13,546 nt of DNA from Thermoplasmata archaeon (GCA_021811635.1 JAJZNS010000055.1:1-13546), one strand, 5' to 3'; shown: positions 1 to 7,162, numbered from the stretch's first letter. Numbers and translations are program-made. Notes: generated from the letters alone by a model not told the origin.

Positions 1-389
1 CCAACCTCAGCATATCCCTTGCTTTCCCCAAGGAGTTTATGAAGCGGCTTTCCCTCTTTCCTTGCCTCGTGATCCCAGAGAAGCATTTCCAGTGCCCCCT
101 TCGCCATATTGTGCCCCTTGATCAGTTCCGCAGCATCCATGAATTCATCCGGGCCCTTTGCTTCTCCCACCATTTTACCGAGGTAGGATTTAATTACAGG
201 CAATACAGTGGAGTTGGATTCGTAGCTGTAGAACGGGTCCACATCAGTAACGCACTCGGAGTAGCCCGATACCCCTTCTTTTTCCAGCCTGAATATGATC
301 GGTACCCTTTCTGTCTGCCTGCCGAAGCTTGTCTCGAACGGATAAATCAATGGCATCCGTAGGATGCTGTATGAAAGCCTTCCCTTCAT
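1..389 (-). CDS. menC: N-succinylamino acid racemase / o-succinylbenzoate synthase family protein, N-terminal part (cut by window edge)
   Basis: The reverse strand reads open from an ATG at 389 to the left edge, giving 129 whole codons. The residues match the capping domain of the NSAR/OSBS branch of the enolase superfamily: RMPLIYPFETSFG at 11-23, RQTER at 24-28, the SECV segment at 44-47, and GHNMAKGALEMLLWD at 92-106. The catalytic barrel with its Lys/Asp/Glu residues lies outside the window. Family members either dehydrate SHCHC to o-succinylbenzoate (menaquinone synthesis) or racemize N-succinylamino acids, and many do both. No menaquinone gene is visible. The divergent GNAT neighbour favours the racemase role, since that pairing is known from a bacterial D- to L-amino acid conversion pathway. 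There is no other in-frame ATG between the promoter and 389. Family is confident; specific reaction is not. Confidence 0.88.
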   Translation of the reverse strand, partial: MKGRLSYSILRMPLIYPFETSFGRQTERVPIIFRLEKEGVSGYSECVTDVDPFYSYESNSTVLPVIKSYLGKMVGEAKGPDEFMDAAELIKGHNMAKGALEMLLWDHEARKEGKPLHKLLGESKGYAEV

Positions 390-410
390 GCTGCAGAATA
401 CCTGAATTTG

Positions 411-420
411 ATTATTAATA
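411..420 (-). promoter_or_regulatory. TATA-like box for the racemase gene (divergent promoter region)
   Basis: On the reverse strand TATTAATAAT is centred about 26 bases before the ATG at 389. This fits an archaeal TATA box driving a leaderless or nearly leaderless transcript. The gap 390-465 must carry both divergent promoters. Confidence 0.5.
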
Positions 421-435
421 GTTATGATAGTAATA

Positions 436-444
436 ATTTTTAAT
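436..444 (+). promoter_or_regulatory. TATA-like box for the GNAT acyltransferase gene
   Basis: The A/T-rich stretch ATTTTTAAT is centred about 26 bases before the ATG at 466. This spacing supports 466 as the start, because a start at 424 would place the codon upstream of the box. Confidence 0.5.
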
Positions 445-465
445 CTTCGCTCTGTATTGCCAGCC

Positions 466-1263
466 ATGAAAATCTCGGAGGTTCACGATCCCGATGAAGT
501 CAGGCAGATTGTGCCAATAATTAAGTCGGCATGGGGATTCAGGGAGCTTGACAGCCTTGTCAAAGACATTGTGGTCGCGATGAAATTCCATGGAGGGGTC
601 GTCATCGGGGCTTATGATGATGACAAGCTTGTTGGCATGAATTTCGGCTTTCCGGGAAGGAGAAACAACTACGATTATTTCTACTCCCACATGACCGGCG
701 TCCTGGAAGGGAAGAAATACTCGGGAATAGGGTACAGCCTGAAGATGTACCAGAAAGAATGGGCGAGAAACCATGGATACGACATGATCGCTTGGACCTT
801 CGATCCCCTTATGTCCCTGAACGCAAACTTCAACATACACAAGATAGGCGCCTTTTCCAGAACCTTTCTCACGAATTTCTACGGAGAGATGGAGGATAGC
901 ATAAACGCAGGCATAAGAACTGACAGGTTTGTCGCTGAACTCTGGCTCGATTACAAGAGACCGGATTCAATGGGAGATGCGGATATCGCCCTTGACAGAA
1001 ACGGTAAAGTGAGCCCGGATCTGGAAAGTATCACCGAAAGGGGAAAGAGTGCGATAGTATTTATCCCGGAAAACTTCAATGCGGTGAAGAGATCAGGCAT
1101 TGCTGAGGCTGCCCGCTGGAGGGATTCCTCAAGGAAGGCGCTTGAATTGCTCTTCGGATCCGGATTTGTAGCAGTGGACTTTCATTCCGGGGCAGAGAGT
1201 TACTATATTCTTGCCAGGGACGATTTCCTTCCCACAAAAATGAGGAAGAATGTCTTCGTTTGA
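466..1263 (+). CDS. GNAT-superfamily acyltransferase, COG3375 type (candidate N-succinyltransferase)
   Basis: The protein is 265 residues from the ATG at 466; the frame is also open from 424, but the extra 14 residues run through the promoter. It carries the hallmarks I know of COG3375: SHM at 74-76, a CoA-binding-like SGIGYSLKMYQ at 86-96, WTFDPLMSLNANFN at 110-123, and YGEM followed by an N-G-DRF segment around 139-155. No signal peptide or membrane segment is seen, so it should be cytosolic. In Geobacillus kaustophilus a GNAT enzyme succinylates D-amino acids, the racemase inverts them, and a desuccinylase releases the L-form. The head-to-head racemase gene suggests a similar job here; the desuccinylase is not in the window. 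Family is confident; the acyl donor and acceptor are inferred. Confidence 0.82.
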   Translation: MKISEVHDPDEVRQIVPIIKSAWGFRELDSLVKDIVVAMKFHGGVVIGAYDDDKLVGMNFGFPGRRNNYDYFYSHMTGVLEGKKYSGIGYSLKMYQKEWARNHGYDMIAWTFDPLMSLNANFNIHKIGAFSRTFLTNFYGEMEDSINAGIRTDRFVAELWLDYKRPDSMGDADIALDRNGKVSPDLESITERGKSAIVFIPENFNAVKRSGIAEAARWRDSSRKALELLFGSGFVAVDFHSGAESYYILARDDFLPTKMRKNVFV

Positions 1264-1374
1264 CCTCAGGGAGGGTATTCCGGATTCCGGCTGAACTTTT
1301 CCGATCTCCCTGCAATGGGTAACATCGCTAAAACAATAATGATAAAAGCCACCCACTTATTTCATGCAAAGGCC

Positions 1375-2577
1375 ATGTCAGATTCCTTGATCAGGCGGAT
1401 GATACCTCCTTTCCTGCAGATAATGATTCTCCAGCTCCTTGCTAATTTCACAAACAATTCATATGCCCCTCTCTCCGTATTCATCAAGGGTACGTTCCAG
1501 ATAAATTCCGTTGAACTTGGCTTCATTACCAGTTCTGTCTTCCTGGGATCCCTGCTGGCTGCGAACATAGGGGGAATAATGGTAGACCGGCTTGGTTCCA
1601 TGACGGCACTGAAGATCTGTTTCTTCCTGCTTTCCCTCGGGTCGCTGGTTGCTTTCAGCGCGCAAACGTACATTGTCGTGGTCGTGGGATACATAATCAT
1701 AGGGTTCGGCTACGGAATAGTCACACCAGCCACAAATAGCGCAATAATCAACACATACTACCCGAGGCACGCCGTGCCCATGGGAATTAAGCAGGCGGGA
1801 GTTCCCGTAGGAGCTGCCCTGTCTGCTCTTGTGCTGCCGATAATAGCCATAAGGTTCTCCCTGAAGGACGCTTTCCTTGCAATGGTAGCCCTCGCGCTCC
1901 TGATCGCCCTGATCATAAGGAAGTCGGGGCCCATGCCCAGGCAGGAAAAGGCCAGAAGCCAGTTCAACCGTACGTTCCTCAAGGCTTTGAAGAACAGGAA
2001 CCTTGTAATGATCAGCATTGTTGCCATATTTCTCTCCCTTGGGCAGCAGTCCATCTTCACGTATTTTGTCGTATTCCTGAAATTCAGGGGATATGAAGTG
2101 TTTTTCTCGGAACTTATGCTGGCTGTTATGCTGGCAGGTGCTGTTGCAGGAAGGGTGGTGTGGCCTATACTCAGCCAGTACGTTTTTCACATGAGCCAGA
2201 GGGTTGTCCTACTTGTGATTGTCGTGCTTTCAGGAATAATGCTCATACTTGTGCCCCTGGAAGCCTCGGAATGGTACTTCGCCTCCGTTGGATCATTTTT
2301 CCTCGGATTCTCTGCCGTTGCCTGGAACTCGACCTATGTCACAATAATATCGGAAGAGGCTCCAAGGGAGAGCGTTGGGGTTTACAGCGGAGCTGCACTG
2401 AGCATAATGTACCTGGGCGTCATAGTCGGCACTCCCATTTATGGGTACATTATAGACTCATTGACATACACCGCCATGTGGAGAACGGCAGGGACGTTGC
2501 TGCTTCTGGTGTCTGTCGTGCTGCTGGCGTATGAATTGAGATCGCGAAGGAGCCCGGTTGAACAATCAACCAGATAA
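1375..2577 (+). CDS. Major facilitator superfamily (MFS) transporter
   Basis: The protein has 400 residues from the ATG at 1375 and is strongly hydrophobic, with about 12 membrane segments and a charged central loop (KSGPMPRQEKARSQ) between the two halves, the usual MFS layout. A motif-A-like GGIMVDRLG lies after the second helix (66-74). The frame is open back to 1315, giving 20 more residues, but those are polar and not transporter-like, so 1375 is preferred; 1315 and 1339 remain possible. The C-terminus is basic (ELRSRRSPVEQSTR). Substrate cannot be told from the sequence. It follows the GNAT gene by 111 bases, so co-transcription is possible but unproven. Confidence 0.87.
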   Translation: MSDSLIRRMIPPFLQIMILQLLANFTNNSYAPLSVFIKGTFQINSVELGFITSSVFLGSLLAANIGGIMVDRLGSMTALKICFFLLSLGSLVAFSAQTYIVVVVGYIIIGFGYGIVTPATNSAIINTYYPRHAVPMGIKQAGVPVGAALSALVLPIIAIRFSLKDAFLAMVALALLIALIIRKSGPMPRQEKARSQFNRTFLKALKNRNLVMISIVAIFLSLGQQSIFTYFVVFLKFRGYEVFFSELMLAVMLAGAVAGRVVWPILSQYVFHMSQRVVLLVIVVLSGIMLILVPLEASEWYFASVGSFFLGFSAVAWNSTYVTIISEEAPRESVGVYSGAALSIMYLGVIVGTPIYGYIIDSLTYTAMWRTAGTLLLLVSVVLLAYELRSRRSPVEQSTR

Positions 2578-2600
2578 TTTGTGCCAGCTGCTAAACAATA

Positions 2601-2608
2601 TTTTTTAT
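2601..2608 (+). promoter_or_regulatory. TATA-like box / T-tract before the 116-residue unknown gene
   Basis: TTTTTTAT is centred about 27 bases before the ATG at 2632 and lies 23 bases after the MFS stop. It fits a leaderless promoter. The same T-run could also end transcription of the MFS gene. Confidence 0.5.
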
Positions 2609-2631
2609 GGAGTAAGCCCTGAAGATACGTT

Positions 2632-2982
2632 ATGAAGGTTGAAAATGATGATTTCTCTGACCTGGTGACCTATTTCTCAAACCTTTTCAGCCTGAAGAAA
2701 ATGAGAAAAATACAGGTTGACAGATACGGCATTTTCTATGAGTCATGCGAGATCTTCAGCGGTGCAGACACAAATGACATTGCAACGAAGAGTGATTTTC
2801 CGGATCCTGAGGAGATTGACAGGATAAGGGCCATAAATTTCTCGGTATCTGGCATTGACCCGGCCGGCGAGACAAGGGTCAGGATCTCCTGGGATTGTGT
2901 TGAAATGACACCGGATCCTGAAAGAGGAATTGCAGATGACTTCATGAACCAGCTTGACAGGTCAACCTTCAGGTATTTTTGA
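2632..2982 (+). CDS. Conserved-looking hypothetical protein, 116 residues, acidic
   Basis: I do not recognise this protein. It is soluble-looking, with no signal peptide or membrane segment, and rich in Asp and Glu. The N-terminal third looks helical (FSDLVTYFSNLFSLKKMRK, about 8-26). The rest alternates hydrophobic and polar residues in a way that suggests beta strands (IFYESCEIF, INFSVSGID, TRVRISWDCVEM). Two Cys (39 and about 90) are not in a metal-site arrangement. Coding status is supported by a TATA-like box at the standard distance, an ATG start, and codon use like its neighbours (AGG/AGA Arg). It stands alone between two genes that have their own promoters. Function unknown. Confidence 0.65.
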   Translation: MKVENDDFSDLVTYFSNLFSLKKMRKIQVDRYGIFYESCEIFSGADTNDIATKSDFPDPEEIDRIRAINFSVSGIDPAGETRVRISWDCVEMTPDPERGIADDFMNQLDRSTFRYF

Positions 2983-3010
2983 GCCCATGCATAGCTGCGT
3001 ACAACAAACT

Positions 3011-3018
3011 TTTAAATA
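3011..3018 (+). promoter_or_regulatory. Canonical archaeal TATA box (TTTAAATA) for the small membrane protein gene
   Basis: TTTAAATA is the consensus-like archaeal box and is centred 25-26 bases before the ATG at 3040. It is the cleanest promoter in the window and implies a leaderless mRNA. Confidence 0.65.
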
Positions 3019-3039
3019 CGAAATGCCAGATACAATTTC

Positions 3040-3477
3040 ATGGATGAACAGTCAAGGCTGGGTTACGTTGGTAACATTGCCGCTGGAATCATTGCAGCGC
3101 TGGCAATAACTCTGCTGCTTATCAACTTGAGCTTCTTCGTGATTGTATTTGCGGGAATCGTTGCTGGACTGATTGCACGGGGAGCAGCAAGAGGCGCCAT
3201 AGCAGGCGTCGTTTCAGGAGCAATACTCTCCATTGCAGTGATAATATTCGCCATACTTGGAACAGGTGCGATGCATCTCTTCACCCCATACTCTCCATAT
3301 TCCACCATAATATCCAGTGACCTTTCGCTTGTCTCCTACCTTACGGGACTGGGAAACACTGCGATGTACATCCGGCTGGTTGTATTCGGTGTGCTGTTCC
3401 AGGCACTTGGGGGTGCCATAGGAGGATTCCTTCTTCCCCATTCCGTCTGGTCCAAGGTTTCAGGGAGCAAAGCTTAA
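3040..3477 (+). CDS. Small glycine/alanine-rich integral membrane protein, 145 residues
   Basis: Four membrane segments are visible at roughly 10-27, 29-45, 51-72 and 108-132. Helices two and three are joined by a basic turn (ARGAARGAIAG) and contain repeated small-residue G-x3-G/A packing patterns. A polar loop of about 30 residues (HLFTPYSPYSTIIS and following), rich in Tyr, Ser and Pro, precedes the last helix. The pattern resembles small archaeal DUF5518-like membrane proteins, but that is an impression only. No transporter or enzyme motif is present. The gene has its own canonical TATA box and ends 24 bases before the cobalamin adenosyltransferase, whose TATA-like element overlaps its stop. 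Function unknown. Confidence 0.78.
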   Translation: MDEQSRLGYVGNIAAGIIAALAITLLLINLSFFVIVFAGIVAGLIARGAARGAIAGVVSGAILSIAVIIFAILGTGAMHLFTPYSPYSTIISSDLSLVSYLTGLGNTAMYIRLVVFGVLFQALGGAIGGFLLPHSVWSKVSGSKA

Positions 3478-3482
3478 GTTTT
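3473..3482 (+). promoter_or_regulatory. TATA-like box for the cobalamin adenosyltransferase gene
   Basis: CTTAAGTTTT is centred about 25 bases before the ATG at 3502 and overlaps the stop codon of the preceding membrane protein gene. It fits a separate leaderless promoter, although read-through from upstream is equally possible. Confidence 0.45.
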
Positions 3483-3501
3483 TCTTGCCAATCTGATTGT
3501 A

Positions 3502-4035
3502 ATGTTTACCAGGAGGGGTGATACCGGAGAAACGGACACCGGACTCAGGAAGAGGGTTGGGAAGGCATCACCGCTTGTTGAATTTGAAGGCACACTGGAC
3601 GAGGCCATATCATTTATCGGCAATGCGCTTGTCATTACGAGATGGGATGATGTAAGGCAGGATCTGCTGGCAGCACAGGAAGATCTTTACGCTCTCGGCG
3701 AGGATGTGTCCGCAGAGGGGAAAGGGAGAACCATAAAGCCGGAAAGGGTAGAGTGGCTGGAGCAGAGATCAAGGGAATACAAGGCCGAGATTGGCAAGGT
3801 GAGGCTTTTTGTTGTGCCCGGCGGATCCGTTGAGGCAACATCTATGCACATCGCCAGAACGGTTACACGCAGGCTGGAACGTTTTGCAGTTTATCTTTCC
3901 ACGGAGATGGAGTTAAACAGGTTTGTCATGATATACCTGAACAGGCTTTCCTCCCTCCTGTTCATGACGGCACTTGTTTCTAACCGGCGGCTTGGAATAG
4001 AGGAGAGGATCTGGGACATCAGGAGAGAGTCCTGA
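3502..4035 (+). CDS. pduO: ATP:cob(I)alamin adenosyltransferase, PduO type
   Basis: This 177-residue protein has the full length of a PduO-type enzyme, which transfers the adenosyl group of ATP to cob(I)alamin to make coenzyme B12. The N-terminal nucleotide loop is MFTRRGDTGETDTG (1-14). The helical core holds VPGGSVEATSMHIARTVTRR (105-124) with the conserved Arg119 and Arg124, then YLNRLSSLLF (145-154). The protein is soluble, and family members are trimeric helix bundles. In T. acidophilum the orthologue Ta1434 has a known structure and lies beside the 2-oxoacid dehydrogenase genes, so this arrangement is conserved. Its stop overlaps the convergent lipB stop region by 17 bases. A likely client is methylmalonyl-CoA mutase, which is not in the window. 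Confidence 0.92.
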   Translation: MFTRRGDTGETDTGLRKRVGKASPLVEFEGTLDEAISFIGNALVITRWDDVRQDLLAAQEDLYALGEDVSAEGKGRTIKPERVEWLEQRSREYKAEIGKVRLFVVPGGSVEATSMHIARTVTRRLERFAVYLSTEMELNRFVMIYLNRLSSLLFMTALVSNRRLGIEERIWDIRRES

Positions 4036-4684
4036 CAGCTTCCACGAGTTCATGCCTGCTTACCTCATTGAATTGCCCGTATTCTGAGGAAAAATTATTT
4101 ACAATCTCCCTGATCACGGAAGACCGGTCCAGCGGAACAAAGCCCATCACGGAAGGCTCCATTCCGCATGGGTTCACCGACAGGAAGCCATCGATGGGCT
4201 CCTGCGTAAGATTAAGGGCAAACCCGTGGTAGGATGTGTTGCCGTCAATTGCCATGCCCAGTGAAGCTACCTTCCTGTTTTCCCCCCTGATCCATATTCC
4301 CGGCTCTGTGCCTACGTATGCATCATAACCGAAGGACTTCAGTGAGTTGATTATGGCAGATTCCACCGAATGTACAAATTTCCTGACATCCTTCCGGCCA
4401 TCCCTTTCGACATTGAAAATCAGGTAGCATACAAGCTGACCGGGTGAATGGTACGTCACGTCACCTCCCCTGTCGGTCCTGATGACCTCCACTCCGGAAA
4501 AATTCTTCGGATCTGCCTTCCTGCCTATGGTGTATACCGGAGGATAATGCTCCAAAAAGAGGAGTGTGTTGCCTATTTTTCCTGCTTTCCTCAGCTTGAC
4601 CAGTTGCATCTGGAGATCAAGGCACTCACCGTAGGGTATCCTGCCCAGATCAGTGCGCAGGTTTGAAGTGAAGCGGTTTTCCAT
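4019..4684 (-). CDS. lipB: Lipoyl(octanoyl) transferase LipB
   Basis: LipB moves an octanoyl group onto the lipoyl-domain Lys of E2, the step before sulfur insertion by LipA. The 221-residue protein has the LipB signatures: LGRIPYGECLDLQ (13-25), LEHYPPVYTIGRKA (44-57), RGGDVTYHSPGQLV (72-85), RKVASLGMAI with the catalytic Lys138, YHGFALNL, and NPCGM with the catalytic Cys173. The catalytic Cys separates LipB from LplA ligases. The ATG at 4684 is the only start codon before the conserved LG-x2-PY region, so the 35-base overlap with the end of the E3 gene is real. It is the last gene of the operon and overlaps the convergent adenosyltransferase by 17 bases. Archaea lack bacterial-type octanoyl-ACP synthesis, so its acyl donor is an open question. 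Confidence 0.93.
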   Translation of the reverse strand: MENRFTSNLRTDLGRIPYGECLDLQMQLVKLRKAGKIGNTLLFLEHYPPVYTIGRKADPKNFSGVEVIRTDRGGDVTYHSPGQLVCYLIFNVERDGRKDVRKFVHSVESAIINSLKSFGYDAYVGTEPGIWIRGENRKVASLGMAIDGNTSYHGFALNLTQEPIDGFLSVNPCGMEPSVMGFVPLDRSSVIREIVNNFSSEYGQFNEVSRHELVEAVRTLS

Positions 4685-5969
4685 ATGCAGCTTCCGCCGA
4701 TTCCTTAACGCCCTCGGATACCGTCGGGTGAGGGTGAATGGTCAGGCCGATATCCATCGCGTTCAGCCCTGATTCCACTGCCAGGGAGATCTCGGAGATC
4801 ATCTCTGACGCGTGCGGCGCAACAAGCCCGGCACCCTTGACATTACCCTTTTCATCATGGTATATGCGGTAACCTCCGATAGATGCGTTCATGCTCAGTG
4901 CCCTTCCATTTGCGGCAACAGGAAAATAGGTTTCTCCTGTGGATTTGGAACCGGTGTAGGCAATCTCCGGATCAGAGTATATGACGTAAGGCATGGCAAG
5001 ATACTCAACCTCGCTGTCAATTCCACAAATGTTGTCAGAGGCTATATCGGCATCATAATATGCCTTATGCGCAAGCATGGGCTGTCCGGAAACATCGCCG
5101 ATGGCGTAAACGTTAGGGATGCTGGTCCTCTTCCTCTTGTCCGTCCTTATGAAGTTCCCGTCCATGGCAAGTCCGAGTTTTTCAAGGCCGAATCCTGAAA
5201 TGTTGGGCTTCCTTCCCACAGTAAGCATGACTATGTCGGCCGACATCGTGTTTCCATTCTCCAGCACAATAGAATATTTTTCCCCCTTTGTGACTGACTT
5301 GACTTTTGTGCCTGTGAAGACAGTAATGCCCAGTTCCCTGATCTTCCTTTCTACGGGTTTCACGAGATCCGGATCAACTCCAGGCAAAATTGCCGGCATC
5401 ATTTCTACTACAGTCACCTTTGATCCGAGTTTTGCCATCGCAGTCCCGAGTTCAATGCCGATGTATCCGCCACCGATCACAACCAGTGTTTCCGGTATGG
5501 ACTTGAGATCAAGCATTTCCCTGTTGTAAAGCACGCCCTGGAAACTATCGAATTTGACCGGGGAAGATCCCGTCGCGATTACAAGATTTTCCGCTTCAAA
5601 TGTTTTACCATTAACGGCCACATGGGTGCTGTCAACGATCATTGCCTCTCCCCTGGCTATCTCGACTGAATAGCTCTTGCAAAGCGTTTCCACACCGCCG
5701 GTAAGCCTGTTTATCATTCCCCATTTCCATTCCTGCCACTGGGCCATGTCCATCTTCAGGTCCATCTGAACCCCTTTCATCCTCTTCAGGTAATCAATGG
5801 AACTGGCAAGCTCTATTATGGCCTTGGATGGTATGCATCCATAGTTGAGGCATTCTCCCCCTATCTTGTCCTTCTCTACGAGGACGACTTTCTTTCCCTT
5901 CTGTCCAAGCCTGATTGCAGCCGCATAACCTCCTGGGCCGGCACCTATAATTATGGCATCATATCTCAT
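4650..5969 (-). CDS. lpdA: Dihydrolipoamide dehydrogenase (E3)
   Basis: E3 reoxidizes the dihydrolipoyl group of E2, passing electrons through FAD to NAD+. The 439-residue protein shows the FAD-binding GAGPGGYAAA (9-18), the redox disulfide in GGECLNYGCIPSK (Cys40 and Cys45), the NAD-binding IGGGYIGIELG near 167, the second FAD motif VYAIGDVSG near 304, and the C-terminal active-site pair in HPHPTVSE (His414, Glu419). It is a little shorter than typical bacterial E3 (about 460-475) but no motif is lost. It starts with ATG 11 bases after the E2 stop with a strong Shine-Dalgarno, and its 3' end overlaps lipB by 35 bases. Confidence 0.96.
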   Translation of the reverse strand: MRYDAIIIGAGPGGYAAAIRLGQKGKKVVLVEKDKIGGECLNYGCIPSKAIIELASSIDYLKRMKGVQMDLKMDMAQWQEWKWGMINRLTGGVETLCKSYSVEIARGEAMIVDSTHVAVNGKTFEAENLVIATGSSPVKFDSFQGVLYNREMLDLKSIPETLVVIGGGYIGIELGTAMAKLGSKVTVVEMMPAILPGVDPDLVKPVERKIRELGITVFTGTKVKSVTKGEKYSIVLENGNTMSADIVMLTVGRKPNISGFGLEKLGLAMDGNFIRTDKRKRTSIPNVYAIGDVSGQPMLAHKAYYDADIASDNICGIDSEVEYLAMPYVIYSDPEIAYTGSKSTGETYFPVAANGRALSMNASIGGYRIYHDEKGNVKGAGLVAPHASEMISEISLAVESGLNAMDIGLTIHPHPTVSEGVKESAEAAYGKPLHFKPAH

Positions 5970-5978
5970 GTTATCACC
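5967..5978. repeat. 12-base direct repeat at the E3 start (copy 1)
   Basis: CATGTTATCACC occurs here and again at 7151-7162. On the coding strand it is GGTGATAACATG, a shared ribosome-binding and start region of E3 and E2. Confidence 0.6.
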
Positions 5979-5982
5979 ACCT
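5974..5982 (-). promoter_or_regulatory. Shine-Dalgarno site for the E3 gene
   Basis: On the reverse strand AGGTGGTGA stands four bases before the ATG at 5969 and matches the complement of the archaeal 16S 3' end. It overlaps the E2 stop and fixes the E3 start. Confidence 0.7.
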
Positions 5983-7153
5983 ATTGAGCCAGGAATACTA
6001 CGGGGTTCTCCAGGTACCCCTTTACTTCGGTTATGAATCTTGCGGCTTCAGCCCCGTCAATCAGCCTGTGATCGCATGACAGGGAGATGAACATCTTCCT
6101 GATGGGCTTTCCGCTTGCGTCGACAGATGACATTATCCTGTGCACGCCAAGTATTGCCACTTCCGGATAGTTGATGATGGGCGTTGACATTATCCCTCCA
6201 ATCGTACCCACATTGGTCACTGTAAAGGTCGATCCCTGGACCTCCTTCAACTTCAGCTGGCCTTTCCTGGCCCTGTCAGCCAGATCAGATATTTCAGAAG
6301 AAACCTCAACAAGGCTTTTCCTGTCAGCGTCGCTGACAACCGCTACGGTCAGGCCGTCAGGCGTATCAATGGCAATCCCTATGTTATACTGCTTCCTTAT
6401 GGTGTAGTTTTTCTTTTCTTCGTTGTACACCGCATTCAGGTATGGATGCTTCTTAAGTGCCACAACGGCCGCTTTCACGAAAAACGGCGTGAATGAGACC
6501 GAAATGCTTTTCTCCTTGAGCCTGTCTCTCGCTTCTATCATTGGGGAAACGTCAATCTCCTCCATAACAGTGAAGTGTGGCATTGTCTGTTTGGATTTAG
6601 TCATCTTGTCATATATCAGCCTGCGGAGTCCCCTCATCTCAAGAACCTCATCGCCAGGCGTTGCTGTTTCAACGTGTTTAGCCTCTGCCGGTGCAGGTGT
6701 CTTTTGCTTGGATGCTGCACGGTCCAGGTCCTCAAGTGTTATTCTCCCGCCGTCACCAGTTCCGGTAACGTCTGTCAGGCTGATTCCCCTGTCCCTTGCG
6801 ATGCGCCGCACCGCGGGCGAAGCTGTAGCTGTGCCTGATTTTGCCGCCTGAATCTGTGGTGATGGTTTCTGGGCAGCTGGTGCCTCAACTGCTTCCGCCG
6901 GGGCAGCGGGCGAAGCGGATCCGTCATCAACCTGCAGGAGAACCGTGCCCACCTGCACAACCTGGCCCTCGGGAAACATTATCTTTGAAACTTTCCCGTT
7001 CACAGGAGACGGGATCCTGACGGTAACCTTGTCGGTCATGATTTCCACCATGTCCTGATCCTTGCTTATAGCATCCCCTTCCTTTACGTGCCACTTTACT
7101 ATCTCGCCTTCCGTTACTCCCTCTCCAATGTCTGGAAGCTTGAATACATACAT
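5981..7153 (-). CDS. Dihydrolipoamide acyltransferase (E2) of the 2-oxoacid dehydrogenase complex
   Basis: E2 forms the core of the complex and transfers the acyl group from E1 to CoA. The 390-residue protein has one lipoyl domain (1-77) with the lipoylated Lys42 in MTDKVTV, an Ala/Pro-rich linker (about 80-108), a peripheral subunit-binding domain (about 111-146: SPAVRRIARDRGISL through GRITLEDL), a second linker, and a catalytic domain (about 170-390) ending in the CoA-acyltransferase motif DHRLIDG with His362 and Asp366. Domain order and single lipoyl domain match branched-chain and archaeal E2 proteins. It starts with ATG after a TGA stop only four bases away. The lipoyl domain is the substrate of the LipB and LipA encoded in the same operon. 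Confidence 0.96.
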   Translation of the reverse strand: MYVFKLPDIGEGVTEGEIVKWHVKEGDAISKDQDMVEIMTDKVTVRIPSPVNGKVSKIMFPEGQVVQVGTVLLQVDDGSASPAAPAEAVEAPAAQKPSPQIQAAKSGTATASPAVRRIARDRGISLTDVTGTGDGGRITLEDLDRAASKQKTPAPAEAKHVETATPGDEVLEMRGLRRLIYDKMTKSKQTMPHFTVMEEIDVSPMIEARDRLKEKSISVSFTPFFVKAAVVALKKHPYLNAVYNEEKKNYTIRKQYNIGIAIDTPDGLTVAVVSDADRKSLVEVSSEISDLADRARKGQLKLKEVQGSTFTVTNVGTIGGIMSTPIINYPEVAILGVHRIMSSVDASGKPIRKMFISLSCDHRLIDGAEAARFITEVKGYLENPVVFLAQ

Positions 7154-7162
7154 GTTATCACC
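7151..7162. repeat. 12-base direct repeat at the E2 start (copy 2)
   Basis: This is identical to 5967-5978 and occupies the same place relative to the start codon. It may reflect a tuned initiation region rather than a mobile repeat. Confidence 0.6.

Noticed and set aside
39..362. Plus-strand open frame of 107 codons at the left end
   Set aside because: It is antisense to the racemase-family gene, whose reverse-strand protein matches the family residue by residue.
424..465. Upstream start of the GNAT gene
   Set aside because: The added 14 residues read through the A/T-rich promoter and do not match the family N-terminus; 466 has a TATA-like box at the right distance.
1459..2190. Minus-strand open frame of 243 codons opposite the MFS gene
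   Set aside because: Its protein is rich in His, Gln, Arg and Tyr with no motif, as expected of an antisense frame of a membrane protein gene; the plus frame is a clear transporter.
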